Source: Clostridium folliculivorans
Lineage (GTDB): Bacteria; Bacillota; Clostridia; Clostridiales; Clostridiaceae
DNA: 64,000 nt
NCBI RefSeq assembly: GCF_024341905.1
Contig: NZ_BQXY01000003.1
Coordinates: 327,477-391,476, forward strand
Direction: 5' to 3'
Within the stretch, counting starts at the first letter, position 1, and each line of letters begins with the position of its first letter. Below the pieces are notes generated by a model. The model saw only the letters and a program-made list of their open reading frames with translations, was not told the origin of the DNA and ran no database searches. The position numbers and the translations under genes were made by a program. Shown piece after piece: positions 18,084 to 26,674 of this stretch.

Positions 18084-18776
18084 TTATGCATGTCTTGGGT
18101 CAATTACTTTAGCAGCTTCATCGAATCTTCCGTATTGTCCTGTTGCACCTTCTAAAGCTTCTTGAGCATCTTTACCCTTAGCTATAGCTTCCATCATTTT
18201 TCCAAGGTTAACAAATTTGTATCCGATTATTTCTCCAGCTTCATCTAAAGCTACATTAGTAACATAACCTTCAGCCATTTCAAGGTATCTTGGACCCTTA
18301 GCTAATGTTCCGTACATAGTACCAACTTGGCTTCTAAGTCCCTTTCCAAGGTCTTCAAGACCTGCACCTATTGGAAGTCCGCCTTCTGAGAAAGCACTTT
18401 GTGATCTTCCGTAAACTATTTGAAGGAATAATTCTCTCATAGCTGTATTTATAGCATCACAAACTAAATCTGTGTTTAATGCTTCTAATATAGTCTTTCC
18501 AGGTAATATTTCAGATGCCATAGCAGCTGAGTGAGTCATACCTGAACATCCTATTGTTTCAACTAAAGCTTCTTGGATTATACCATCCTTAACATTTAAA
18601 GTTAATTTACAAGCTCCTTGTTGAGGTGCACACCAGCCTACTCCATGAGTTAACGCTGATATATCTGTAACTTCTTTTGCTTGTACCCATCTTCCTTCTA
18701 CAGGAATTGGAGCTGCTCCATGATTAGGGCCTTTTGCAACTACACACATTTCTTCAACTTCTTTTGAATACATCAT
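18084..18776 (-). CDS. Iron-sulfur cluster scaffold-like protein (NifU/IscU N-terminal fold), GGGtGRT partner
   Basis: 230 residues. The centre has the NifU_N/IscU pattern: a first Cys region (GWCAPQQGACKL), then ALVETIGCSGMTHSAAMASEILPGKTI, which matches the GCGAA-SSSMATE-KGKT loop of cluster scaffolds. A third family Cys appears in NTDLVCDAINTAM. N- and C-terminal extensions are unlike housekeeping IscU/SufU. It would assemble or carry an Fe-S cluster, probably for the GGGtGRT protein encoded next. The start at 18776 follows AAGGAGGAG by eight bases. A leader of roughly 340 nt with several stems precedes it, suggesting RNA-level control. Confidence 0.8.
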   Translation of the reverse strand: MMYSKEVEEMCVVAKGPNHGAAPIPVEGRWVQAKEVTDISALTHGVGWCAPQQGACKLTLNVKDGIIQEALVETIGCSGMTHSAAMASEILPGKTILEALNTDLVCDAINTAMRELFLQIVYGRSQSAFSEGGLPIGAGLEDLGKGLRSQVGTMYGTLAKGPRYLEMAEGYVTNVALDEAGEIIGYKFVNLGKMMEAIAKGKDAQEALEGATGQYGRFDEAAKVIDPRHA

Positions 18777-19120
18777 TTTGTTTTCTCCTCCTTAATATTA
18801 ATAAAGATTTTCAAACGCTTGTTGTAGCCTGTATCTAGATAAACGTATGGATTTTAAGACACTGTTTTAAAATTAATCCAACTCCATATTGACTCAGAAA
18901 TTAAATTAACTCTTAGTAATACCTAACTCCATAGCTCGTCCACATTAAAAAACAATTAATAAGCTACTTCAAAATCTAAGCCTATGTAATGGTCTTTTCA
19001 AACTGGGCATTAATATAAAAGACCTAGGCGTTTCACTAGCGGGTTAAAATCAATCCCACTGGGATAAATTTTGCTACCCACATATATTCTAGCAAAAGTC
19101 CTCCTCAGTAACAATATATT
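18777..19120 (-). ncRNA. Candidate structured leader RNA of the GGGtGRT operon, class unknown
   Basis: Read on the minus strand. TTTTGCTA/TAGCAAAA (about 19072-19101), ATCCC-AGT-GGGAT (19054-19066) and GGTCTTTT/AAAAGACC (about 18991-19024) each form stems, with GC-rich single-stranded stretches such as AACCCGCTAGTGAAACGCC between them. This is much more GC-rich and ordered than surrounding spacer. Two TATGGAGTT(A/G)G repeats lie nearer the gene. It does not match consensus sequences I know for SAM, TPP, cobalamin, glycine, lysine, THF, c-di-GMP, guanidine or T-box leaders. No clear intrinsic terminator was found, so control could be at translation or it may not be a riboswitch. Confidence 0.45.
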
Positions 19121-19297
19121 TCTAAAAATTTTTCCACAAATTTCGATTATTAGTGTCTTTCACCTAAGCAAACTAAGTATTTACAACCATCTTATCTTTG
19201 ATTTATAAATATATAACTATCCTATTTTATCAATATCCTTATCCATTAAATTCAAAAATAGTAAATCTAAGATTCTTATTCTAAAGATATACCAGTT

Positions 19298-19535
19298 ATC
19301 TATTTTTAAATATTCTTCAAATTAATTGATTATGCAGTAGATGCTCTATGAGCGAGCTATTAGAATTAAATGTTTTTTTCAGATGGAATGGCGTTAATAA
19401 ACTGTACTGCTCGAACGTAGTGAGTTTACAGTTTTAGCCATGTAATATGAAAAAATCATATTAATTCTTTGCGTATGCTCATTAAAGCATCGGATACATA
19501 ACCAATTAATTTCAATACATTGCAAATTTGATAAC
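19298..19535. repeat. Repeat family A, full-length copy (about 238 bp)
   Basis: Aligns along its whole length with the copy at 63617-63856, including AACTGTACTG-TCGAACGTAGTGAG, TTAGCCATG and the outer arms (AAATTAATTGATTA / TAACCAATTAATTT). The ends have drifted and no clear target duplication remains. It lies between the GGGtGRT leader and tRNA-Leu and has no coding capacity. Confidence 0.85.
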
Positions 19536-19617
19536 TTACACCTTCCAACTTTTATTCATAGTACAAAAAAAAGTATTGCATTATGCTATTTTTTATGATA
19601 ATATAATCATGTTGCTT

Positions 19618-19698
<81 letters not shown>

Positions 19699-19699
<1 letters not shown>

Positions 19700-19732
19700 A
19701 AAAATCACACTTTATATAAGTGTGATTTTTTT
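19699..19732 (+). terminator. Terminator after tRNA-Leu
   Basis: AAATCACACTT pairs with AAGTGTGATTT, followed by a run of seven T, immediately after the encoded CCA. Confidence 0.85.
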
Positions 19733-19782
19733 GTTATAATAACAAAATATACTTATCAGCAGATTTATTCCAAGCAATATTA

Positions 19783-21573
19783 TTAGTTAATTTCTTTTAT
19801 TAGATAGCAGCTACCATGAATCTTCTTAGCTTCTTTCTTAATCGCAGCAACATAAAGAGCAACATCTTCAGGATTAGAATAGCTATCGAATTTACCATAT
19901 ACGCCTGCGATTGAAAGAGATGTAATAGGAAGTTTTTCTTTGTTGCCTTTTCTATCTACAGCTTCAATATATTTATTATTCCTATCATTTTCATTAAAAA
20001 AATTTAAGATACCCTGATTAAATTGTTCTACTATTTTGCTGCATAGATTTTTGCATTCTTCAATTGGGTTCTCCAATATACTAACAAAATCATCTCCTCC
20101 GATATGTCCAACAAATCCGTTGTAAGGAAAAAGCGACTTTACTTCAGTATTTATTAATTGAGCTGTATATTTGATAATTCTATCTCCATTTTCAAACCCA
20201 TATGTATCATTGTAAACTTTAAAATTATCTAGATCAAAATAAAATATACAATATGTACGCTCTGTTTTAAGAATATTGTTTATAGTATTTTGTATAACCA
20301 TATTACCAGGAAGCTCTGTCAGCGGATTAAGTTGTCTAGCATAATTACATTCTAACATCGTATTATAATTAAGTAAGTTTTTTATAGAAACTACCCCGCA
20401 ATATTTATCATTATTAGTTACAATAATATAATCATAGATATTTTTTGCTTTTCTAGACATAGCCATTCTTGATACTTCATTAACCGGTGTATGATAATCT
20501 ACTACTAATGGATTTTCATCCATCACTAAGGATATAGGTCGTTTTGTAAAAACTGCTACACCAAATTGGGTAGCAAGGGCAGAGTCCAAAGTATGTTTCA
20601 TTATCAATCCAACAGGCTTTTCATTTTCTATAATACAAGCTCCTGCAATATCATTAAAATCAAAATACTCTTTAATCTCTTTACATTGAGTTGTAGCACT
20701 AAAAGTTCTATCATTAACTACAATTTCACCTATATTATTGGAAGTATAATTATTATACATATTTTCTTTTAATTTATTAAATCTTATAATTAATTCTTTT
20801 ATCGGACCAGGAATATCTAAAAATGTACCTGCTGGTCTACTAATAAAGTATCCTTGTCCTGCATATACACCTAAACTTATTAGAGTCTTTAATTCCTCTT
20901 CTGTCTCTATTCCTTCAGCTATAAGTTTCATATTAGTAGCTTCTGAAAGTTTCACAAAACACTCCAATAAAGATTGCTTAAAAGAATCTTTATTTATATC
21001 TCTTATTAAGTCCATATCGATTTTAACATAATGAGGCTTTGTTTCATTTAACATTTTAAGACCTGAATAGCCTGAACCTGTATCATCTATTGCAATTTTA
21101 TATCCTTGATCCACATAATTATCAAGAGCTTGCCTAAACCCCTTATAATCTTCTATACATGTCTTCTCTGTTATTTCAAATACTATACAATCAGGTGAGA
21201 TATTATGCTCTGCTAGGAATTCCTTTGTAAAACCTCTTTTAAATTTTTCATCCTTAAAAATATGAGGATCTACGTTTATAAAAAGATATTTATCCTTTTC
21301 AAGATTTGTTGCTCTTTCTATAGCCTTTATTCTACATAGTTGCTCTAATTCCCAGGTCTTATTGTAAGTTTGAGCAGACTTAAATAGTTCATCTGGATTT
21401 TGTAGTGGCGAACTTACAGGTCCCCTACTCAACGCTTCGTAGCCTATAATTGTAGCATCTAAAAGTGAAACGATAGGTTGATAAACTGTAGAAATATTTT
21501 TACTATCAAGTATACCTTTCAATTCAGCCACCTCACTATAATTTGAAATATCAATTAATCCATTTATCATCAT
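19783..21573 (-). CDS. EAL-CBS-GGDEF protein (c-di-GMP signalling)
   Basis: 596 residues, cytosolic. The EAL phosphodiesterase domain (about 25-265) looks active: YEALSR (46-48 = EAL), FINVDPHIF, FEITEK, IDDTGSGYSG, VKIDMDLI and IAEGIETEEE are all present. A CBS pair (about 290-405), which could sense a nucleotide, follows. The C-terminal GGDEF domain has the signature as GGDDF (about 491-495) with LTELPGN and YFDLDNFKVYNDTYG intact; E-to-D in the catalytic loop makes cyclase activity uncertain. It likely degrades c-di-GMP, with the GGDEF part sensing GTP or making a little product. No membrane segment. GAGGAG site before ATG 21573. Confidence 0.9.
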   Translation of the reverse strand: MMINGLIDISNYSEVAELKGILDSKNISTVYQPIVSLLDATIIGYEALSRGPVSSPLQNPDELFKSAQTYNKTWELEQLCRIKAIERATNLEKDKYLFINVDPHIFKDEKFKRGFTKEFLAEHNISPDCIVFEITEKTCIEDYKGFRQALDNYVDQGYKIAIDDTGSGYSGLKMLNETKPHYVKIDMDLIRDINKDSFKQSLLECFVKLSEATNMKLIAEGIETEEELKTLISLGVYAGQGYFISRPAGTFLDIPGPIKELIIRFNKLKENMYNNYTSNNIGEIVVNDRTFSATTQCKEIKEYFDFNDIAGACIIENEKPVGLIMKHTLDSALATQFGVAVFTKRPISLVMDENPLVVDYHTPVNEVSRMAMSRKAKNIYDYIIVTNNDKYCGVVSIKNLLNYNTMLECNYARQLNPLTELPGNMVIQNTINNILKTERTYCIFYFDLDNFKVYNDTYGFENGDRIIKYTAQLINTEVKSLFPYNGFVGHIGGDDFVSILENPIEECKNLCSKIVEQFNQGILNFFNENDRNNKYIEAVDRKGNKEKLPITSLSIAGVYGKFDSYSNPEDVALYVAAIKKEAKKIHGSCYLIKEIN

Positions 21574-21770
21574 TTAATCTCCTCTTGTGTTTAATAACTA
21601 ATCATATATGGAGTACCTTATACATTTAGTTAAAATATATCACAGGATTATTAATAATATTGCTACTTAAGTTAACTCTATGTAAAATATATTCGATTCT
21701 CTATTAGAATTGCAGTATATCCCTTTGAACTTTTTCATATTTAGAGTATATGCCTGTCTACTCTAACCTA

Positions 21771-21814
21771 AAAAAATAAACTATCCAATATAAAACTTAA
21801 TTTATTTTGGATAG
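21771..21814 (-). terminator. Terminator of the 123-residue protein gene
   Basis: On the minus strand CTATCCAAAA pairs with TTGGATAG and is followed by TTTATTTTTTT. It starts ten bases past the stop at 21825. Confidence 0.8.
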
Positions 21815-21824
21815 TCTCATAAAC

Positions 21825-22196
21825 TTATATTTCTTTTAAAAAATCTTTCAAAGCTCCAATAAATTTACCTTCATAATAAGTTTCCAATTTGTGATCTTTT
21901 ATTTTCACTCTTGTTTTTGGATCAACTCCATTATCTATACAATGAGCTGCAAATATACTGATCTGCTTCTTGCCAACAGTGTGAGGATCAAGCGCTGGCT
22001 CACCTTCTAAGGTATAAAACTCCTCACCATCGAGCTTAACAAACCTCAAAGCACTATCATAATCAAGTTCATTTTTATCTTTTGAAGACATTATAAAAGT
22101 ATGATGAAAATCGTTTTTTACAGCTGTCATATAATCATAACTTTCTACATGACCATCTTTCAATACAACTCCAATAACCGGCAAATCATTACTCAC
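21825..22196 (-). CDS. Uncharacterised 123-residue protein
   Basis: Soluble, mixed alpha/beta, no signal peptide. The start is the GTG at 22196, a few bases behind GGGGAG; the family cannot be named. Notable stretches are LPVIGVVLKDGHVESYDYM, LRFVKLDGEEFYTLEGEPALDPHTVGKK and an ending ETYYEGKFIGALKDFL. The regular turn-rich N-terminal half suggests a small beta-barrel. It has its own terminator and no operon partner. Confidence 0.55.
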   Translation of the reverse strand: MSNDLPVIGVVLKDGHVESYDYMTAVKNDFHHTFIMSSKDKNELDYDSALRFVKLDGEEFYTLEGEPALDPHTVGKKQISIFAAHCIDNGVDPKTRVKIKDHKLETYYEGKFIGALKDFLKEI

Positions 22197-22319
22197 TGTA
22201 TCTCCCCTTTCATTTGTAACTCAATTTTTAATTCTAGGCTATAATTAAGTATAGTATTTATCATATCTCATTGTATGTTTTATCGGTAGTATCCTGTAAT
22301 TCTTTATACTTATACATTA

Positions 22320-22458
22320 ACCTATGTTCAAAAATATTATTGAAATTAATTAGCTATGCAGGAGATGGAATATGACAAAATCATATTAATTCTTTGCAAA
22401 GTTCATTAAGGCATTGGATGGATGACCAATTAATTTCAACACAGTTCTTTAGCAGATT
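22320..22458. repeat. Repeat family A, internally deleted copy (139 bp)
   Basis: Keeps both outer arms (TTGAAATTAATTAGCTATGCAG and ACCAATTAATTTCAACA) and the GAATATGACAAAATCATATT segment, but about 100 bp of the centre is missing compared with the full copies. It ends just before the stop codon of the DUF445 gene at 22461, so it probably forms the 3' end of that transcript. Confidence 0.8.
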
Positions 22459-22460
22459 CT

Positions 22461-23711
22461 TCACCTAACCATCAATTTAATACCACCTAATACTAACCCG
22501 ATTAAAAATCCACAAACTGCTCCATTTATTCTTATCCATTGTAGATCATCGCCAACCTTATCTTCTATCAAATCAATAAGAGCTTCAGTGTCAAGTTTCT
22601 CTATATTTTCTTTAACTAGAACACCTATCTTTTCATGATTCTTATTAATATAATTAGATATTTGCGAACGTATATATTGATCAATATTTTCCACAAGTTC
22701 ATCTTCTTTTGACATATCATTAATTAGCTTTTCTAAAACTGGCAATATTTTTTCCTCTACAATTTTATCATCATTGATAAAATCTAATATTTGGGCTTCT
22801 AAGCTTTGTAATATCTTTAACAAGAAATCATTAATTTTATCGTTATTGCTTATATCCACCTTATATTGGTTTAACTTTTCTATAACACTCTTATCTTCAC
22901 TAATTTTTATAATATTATCACGAATAGACTTCATCACCATTATCCTACTCGGATTATCTTTGTATTTTAACTCCTTCAGCATGAGAAGTATGAACTCTTG
23001 AACTTTACTACCAACTTTATCCTCACCAATAATATCAGTAACTTTACTAAGCGTAAATTGAATCATACCCTTTTTAGGCATTTTCTTTGCTGTATTAACA
23101 GAGGTAATAGCAATTTCTTTTTTTACATCTTCTCTCTTAATTACATCTTCAACATTATCAATTAAAACATCAAAAATCTTATCATCATAATTATTATTAA
23201 AAATTTGATTTATTAGATCCTCTAACACCTTTTTTGTATCTATAGAATTTATGTACTCACTTATTGTGGTGTTAAAATATATTGCCATTTCCGTTATGGA
23301 TATAGAATTCTTTATCCTATTAGCAATATTGACTACCGCTAACTTCACTTGGCTTGAATATACGTGATTCCTAGACATTTCTAATACTTTCTTTGTAAAA
23401 CTGATTTTGCTAATTCTATTAATTACACTTTCTTTATTTAACAAATCATTTTCAACTATTGAAACAAGGGAGGTTGTTATTCTTTCTCTGTTTCTTGGCA
23501 AAAGAGCTGTATGCGGGATTGGTATCCCCATCGGATGACGAAAAAGTGCTGATACTGCAAACCAATCTGCCAGGCCTCCAACTAGTCCTGCCTCAAATCC
23601 ATTTTGCAACAATATCATTATGGAGCTATTATTTGAAAATAACGTAATTATAAAACCTATAAGCATAATAACTAATGATGCTAGGGCTTTTTCACCTGTT
23701 CTTACCTTCAT
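22461..23711 (-). CDS. DUF445 family membrane-anchored protein
   Basis: 416 residues. It has hydrophobic ends and a long helical middle: N-terminal segments about residues 10-45 with GFEAGLVGGLADWFAVSALFRHPMG, the DUF445 hallmark, and a C-terminal anchor (WIRINGAVCGFLIGLVLGGIKLM). The middle is charged and coiled-coil-like. The family occurs across Firmicutes and its job is not established. AAAGGA precedes ATG 23711. A 98-bp family B palindrome begins 15 bases upstream of the start codon, so the mRNA leader may carry a large hairpin next to the ribosome site. Confidence 0.85.
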   Translation of the reverse strand: MKVRTGEKALASLVIMLIGFIITLFSNNSSIMILLQNGFEAGLVGGLADWFAVSALFRHPMGIPIPHTALLPRNRERITTSLVSIVENDLLNKESVINRISKISFTKKVLEMSRNHVYSSQVKLAVVNIANRIKNSISITEMAIYFNTTISEYINSIDTKKVLEDLINQIFNNNYDDKIFDVLIDNVEDVIKREDVKKEIAITSVNTAKKMPKKGMIQFTLSKVTDIIGEDKVGSKVQEFILLMLKELKYKDNPSRIMVMKSIRDNIIKISEDKSVIEKLNQYKVDISNNDKINDFLLKILQSLEAQILDFINDDKIVEEKILPVLEKLINDMSKEDELVENIDQYIRSQISNYINKNHEKIGVLVKENIEKLDTEALIDLIEDKVGDDLQWIRINGAVCGFLIGLVLGGIKLMVR

Positions 23712-23726
23712 TTTTATCCTTTCTAA

Positions 23727-23824
23727 AGAGTTCCTATGTCGAAACTTAATTTATACTTGTTTGAAAATCCTGGCTTCTGGGGATTTTTAGGCATGTATAA
23801 ATTAATAGTTGAGCTAGGAACTCT
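23727..23824. repeat. 98-bp palindromic repeat, family B, divergent arms
   Basis: Arms AGAGTTCCTA...TAATTTATAC...GAAAATCC and their mirror GGATTTTT...GTATAAATTA...TAGGAACTCT pair over most of the length. The loop TGGCTTCTGGGG matches the loop of other B copies although the arm sequence differs. It lies directly upstream of DUF445. Short open frames on both strands here are by-products of the palindrome. Confidence 0.75.
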
Positions 23825-24035
23825 AAAAACGCCAATACATTTTTCCACCTTAGCCTTTCCAAAAATACATTTAGAAAACCTGGCAGGCAATAAATTCATT
23901 ATAATTTTATTTTTAGCTTCTGAGCAATTTATCATTCGATTTCTTATATTATACTACTCAAATCCTTATTGTACAAAAAACTTGCAATAGGTAAAACAGT
24001 TCCAAATATGAAGAAGTTATCTATTCCTCTAAACT

Positions 24036-24099
24036 GACATACTTCTTCAATCATTAGACTCAAAACAATGCTTTCGATGGTCTTACGAAGTAGTACATC
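24036..24099. repeat. Palindromic repeat subtype C, shortened copy
   Basis: GACATACTTCTTCAATCATTAGACTC and TTTCGATGGT-CTTACGAAGTAGTACATC align with the copy at 1227-1318, with about 28 bp of the right half missing. Flanks (ATCTATTC before, CATATATAA and GACCAAAAT after) are shared too, so the repeated unit is longer than the palindrome. Confidence 0.65.
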
Positions 24100-24264
24100 C
24101 ATATATAATAAAAAGACCAAAATGAATTAATGCTCTTCATCTTGGTTCCTCTTACTCCATATTTTAATTTCTATGCAATTTTCATAACTAAAGATGGATA
24201 ATAATAAAAATACGAATCCAATTGTAAAGTTAATACTCTATAAAGTGATATCCAGAATATCCGA

Positions 24265-25302
24265 TTAATTCTTTTTGAATACTTTTGTATAAAAATCTAT
24301 TGCCTTTTTTAATACTATAACGGCATTCACAGGGTTTCTCCCTATGGAAGTTTCACCTGTAAGCATGAAACCACTTACCCCACCGCCTATGCAATAGAAT
24401 ATATCATTCATCTCATTTACTGTTGGTTTATAATTTTCTTTTAATGAATCTAACACATGAGTTGCAATTATAACATCTTTATTACTGTTTTTCATAGCTC
24501 TTATAAAATTATGTTGGTATAAGGCCATCTTATATATATTGGTTTCTGGCAGCAAATCTCCTCTCCCTAGTACCACTCCATCTACCTTTTCTGATATAGA
24601 TTTTATATTATTTATAGCTTTTTCAGTTTCAATCTTTGCCCACAACTTAGGTTCATAACTCTTTTCAATGTTTACCCTAATTACGGCACTTTTGAATTTT
24701 ACTATATCCTTATCATCATAAACATATGAATACAATATAGTATCAACTTTATTCTCAATGCAAAATTTAATATCTTTCAAGTCCTTGTCGCTGATATCCC
24801 TAGTTTGCCTATTGAGTCCTGGAAGATTACAGCCCTTTTCTGCTCGAACTACACCACCGCAAACAACTCTGCACTGTAACATTGAATTTTTTTTACTTAT
24901 CACTGTATATTCCATACTTCCATCTTTCATATATACAGTTTTCATTGGAGAATCTAATAAATCCTGTTCCCTAATAGTTAGAGGAATCAACACTTCTTTT
25001 CGTCCATCCCAAACCTTAAGTATTTCTTCATACCTATCTTCTGAACAAAAATATACTATTTCACCTTTTGCAGTTTTTCTTACTTCTCTAAAACATCGTC
25101 CTACTCTTATTTTATGTCCTTGTATATCTCCTATAATATTAATTGTTTGAAAGTTATCTTTTATGTATCTAATGGTTTCCTTAACACTCTCATAATCACA
25201 ATGTGAAAAATTGATTCTTATTCCATTTGCTCCTTCCTCAATCAATCTTTTTATCTCTTGCTGAGTTTTAGCTTTAGGTCCTAATGTTGCAATAGTAAGC
25301 AT
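24265..25302 (-). CDS. Short pyruvate-kinase-like protein lacking the C-terminal domain
   Basis: 345 residues against about 475 or more for pyruvate kinase. The barrel and the inserted B domain are present; the C-terminal allosteric/tetramer domain is absent. Active-site residues appear kept: RINFSH (29-34), EKGCNLPG (155-162), the catalytic-Lys and metal motif KIE (223-225), GRGDL (246-250), ATH (280-282, for the usual ATQ) and MLTGETSIGRNPVNAV. It could transfer phosphate between ADP and phosphoenolpyruvate or a related enol-phosphate, but Gln-to-His in ATQML and a shifted LESM motif suggest altered chemistry. Single gene, GGGG site before ATG 25302. Confidence 0.75.
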   Translation of the reverse strand: MLTIATLGPKAKTQQEIKRLIEEGANGIRINFSHCDYESVKETIRYIKDNFQTINIIGDIQGHKIRVGRCFREVRKTAKGEIVYFCSEDRYEEILKVWDGRKEVLIPLTIREQDLLDSPMKTVYMKDGSMEYTVISKKNSMLQCRVVCGGVVRAEKGCNLPGLNRQTRDISDKDLKDIKFCIENKVDTILYSYVYDDKDIVKFKSAVIRVNIEKSYEPKLWAKIETEKAINNIKSISEKVDGVVLGRGDLLPETNIYKMALYQHNFIRAMKNSNKDVIIATHVLDSLKENYKPTVNEMNDIFYCIGGGVSGFMLTGETSIGRNPVNAVIVLKKAIDFYTKVFKKN

Positions 25303-25422
25303 ATTACCCCTTCTAGAATAAATTAATTCAATCTATAATATTAAAAAAAAGATATATTTATGTCTAATATTAAGTAACAATTTATTATTAATTATCATAT
25401 TATATCTAAGAGGGTGATGCCT

Positions 25423-25872
25423 ATGTTCAAGAAAATAAAGAAGTTGAAGAAGATTTGGGAGACTCAATGTCTCGCAATGAGATTCTTAACAATTCTAGGA
25501 TTCATAGCTTTTGTTCACACATGCATCACAATATTTATAAATGGTGGATTCTCTTCGTCCTCAAACGAAACCATAAGATCAGTGATGTCATCTATATTCG
25601 GGTATATATTTGGTGATCAGATTATACCAAATGATAATCTTAGAGATAAAAAGTTTCAAGTTCTAATTGCTGGATTTATGTCACTGTTATCTTTGGCTGT
25701 TATTATGTTGTCTTATTGGACAAGCATTGATCAAACCAACTCTACTATCGGAGAAATAAGAAATATTCTATTTTCTACTGTTGGGTTTCTAATTAGTAGA
25801 GTTAAGCTTGGAAATGCTTCAAATGAGAATGATAAAAATAAAAATGAAAAAGATAAGTTTAAGTGCGATTAA
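25423..25872 (+). CDS. Small two-pass membrane protein, unknown function
   Basis: 149 residues from ATG 25423, which sits correctly behind AGGGTGAT; a GTG nine bases earlier would overlap that site. A basic, amphipathic start (FKKIKKLKKIWE) is followed by membrane segments at about 19-39 and 80-102, a short third hydrophobic stretch (about 115-128) and a highly charged tail (NENDKNKNEKDKFK). The layout is reminiscent of small holin-like or phage-type membrane proteins, but no family can be named. A strong terminator follows. Confidence 0.55.
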   Translation: MFKKIKKLKKIWETQCLAMRFLTILGFIAFVHTCITIFINGGFSSSSNETIRSVMSSIFGYIFGDQIIPNDNLRDKKFQVLIAGFMSLLSLAVIMLSYWTSIDQTNSTIGEIRNILFSTVGFLISRVKLGNASNENDKNKNEKDKFKCD

Positions 25873-25909
25873 TCCATGAATAAGAACTTTACTGATTAAA
25901 TATAAATTT

Positions 25910-25941
25910 AAGTTAAAGACTTAGTAAGTCTTTAACTTTTT
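25910..25941 (+). terminator. Rho-independent terminator
   Basis: AAGTTAAAGACTT and AAGTCTTTAACTT form a near-perfect 13-bp stem followed by TTTTTG. Confidence 0.85.
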
Positions 25942-25951
25942 GTATAAACTG

Positions 25952-26068
25952 TAGCTCAGATTCCTTTAGTTTTAATTTAAGTGACAATTTATATATGTCC
26001 TTACTAAACAGTTAATGATTTTGACAATTAAAAATACACTTAAACTATTCTATAAGTAATCTGAGCTA
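25952..26068. repeat. 117-bp imperfect palindrome, no family assigned
   Basis: The ends TAGCTCAGATT and AATCTGAGCTA are exact inverted copies; the arms continue with TTTAAGTG / CACTTAAA pairing. It lies between a terminator and the convergent 147-residue gene and is followed by TTTTTAAC on the + strand. It resembles neither family A nor B in sequence. Confidence 0.6.
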
Positions 26069-26086
26069 TTTTTAACATTAAAACTT

Positions 26087-26530
26087 TTAACTAAATATGT
26101 TAATTAGCCAATCAGCAAGTTCTTTTTCGAATTCTTTAGCACCTATATCTATAGTACTTGATTTAATTCTAATGATTAATGAGGGTGCTTTTATCTTTTT
26201 ACATAGATATAAACTTGCCCCATCCTTAATATTAACTTCATCAAAACCAATACTTTTCATTTTTTCTCTGAGCTCTAATAAAAAACTTAATATCCATTCA
26301 CCTTTACTTACATATATATCTACTAAATCAACTTCAGTTTGTTGGTTTTCAATATTTATATACAGATCTACTCTAGTTTGATTTGCTAATAAAGCTTTTC
26401 TAAACAGAACTTCTCCAAATAACTTATTATTATCTTCCTGAAAGTTTACAACTGAATGTCCATTTCTTATCAATCTTTTATTCACATATGAAGAAACAAC
26501 TTTGTTCTCTATATCCAGCCCATACTTCAA
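26087..26530 (-). CDS. Uncharacterised 147-residue protein
   Basis: The start is a TTG at 26530, seven bases behind GGAGG; there is no upstream ATG in frame. Soluble alpha/beta protein with LFRKALLANQTRVDLYINIENQQTEVDLVDIYV in the centre and a lysine-rich SLYLCKKIKAPSLIIRIKS later. No catalytic motif recognised. It is divergent from the lipoprotein gene across a 144-bp spacer. Confidence 0.5.
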   Translation of the reverse strand: MKYGLDIENKVVSSYVNKRLIRNGHSVVNFQEDNNKLFGEVLFRKALLANQTRVDLYINIENQQTEVDLVDIYVSKGEWILSFLLELREKMKSIGFDEVNIKDGASLYLCKKIKAPSLIIRIKSSTIDIGAKEFEKELADWLINIFS

Positions 26531-26674
26531 TATGCTTTCCTCCTTATCTAGTACTATGTAAAAAACTATACTAAAAATTTGTATCTATATATATTATTCA
26601 AATTTCAGTAAAATGTTCTATCGATGTAGCCAATTACATATTATTTAAAGTAATAATATGTTTACGGAGGTCTC

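Noticed and set aside
18777-19120. Leader as a T-box, glycine, cobalamin or c-di-GMP riboswitch
   Set aside because: No T-box (GGTGG-ACC) element, no B12 box, no GEMM or glycine core was found; left unclassified.
23723-23990. Overlapping small frames on both strands (70 and 84 residues)
   Set aside because: Both run through the 98-bp palindrome; mirrored stop-poor sequence explains them, and neither has a good ribosome site.
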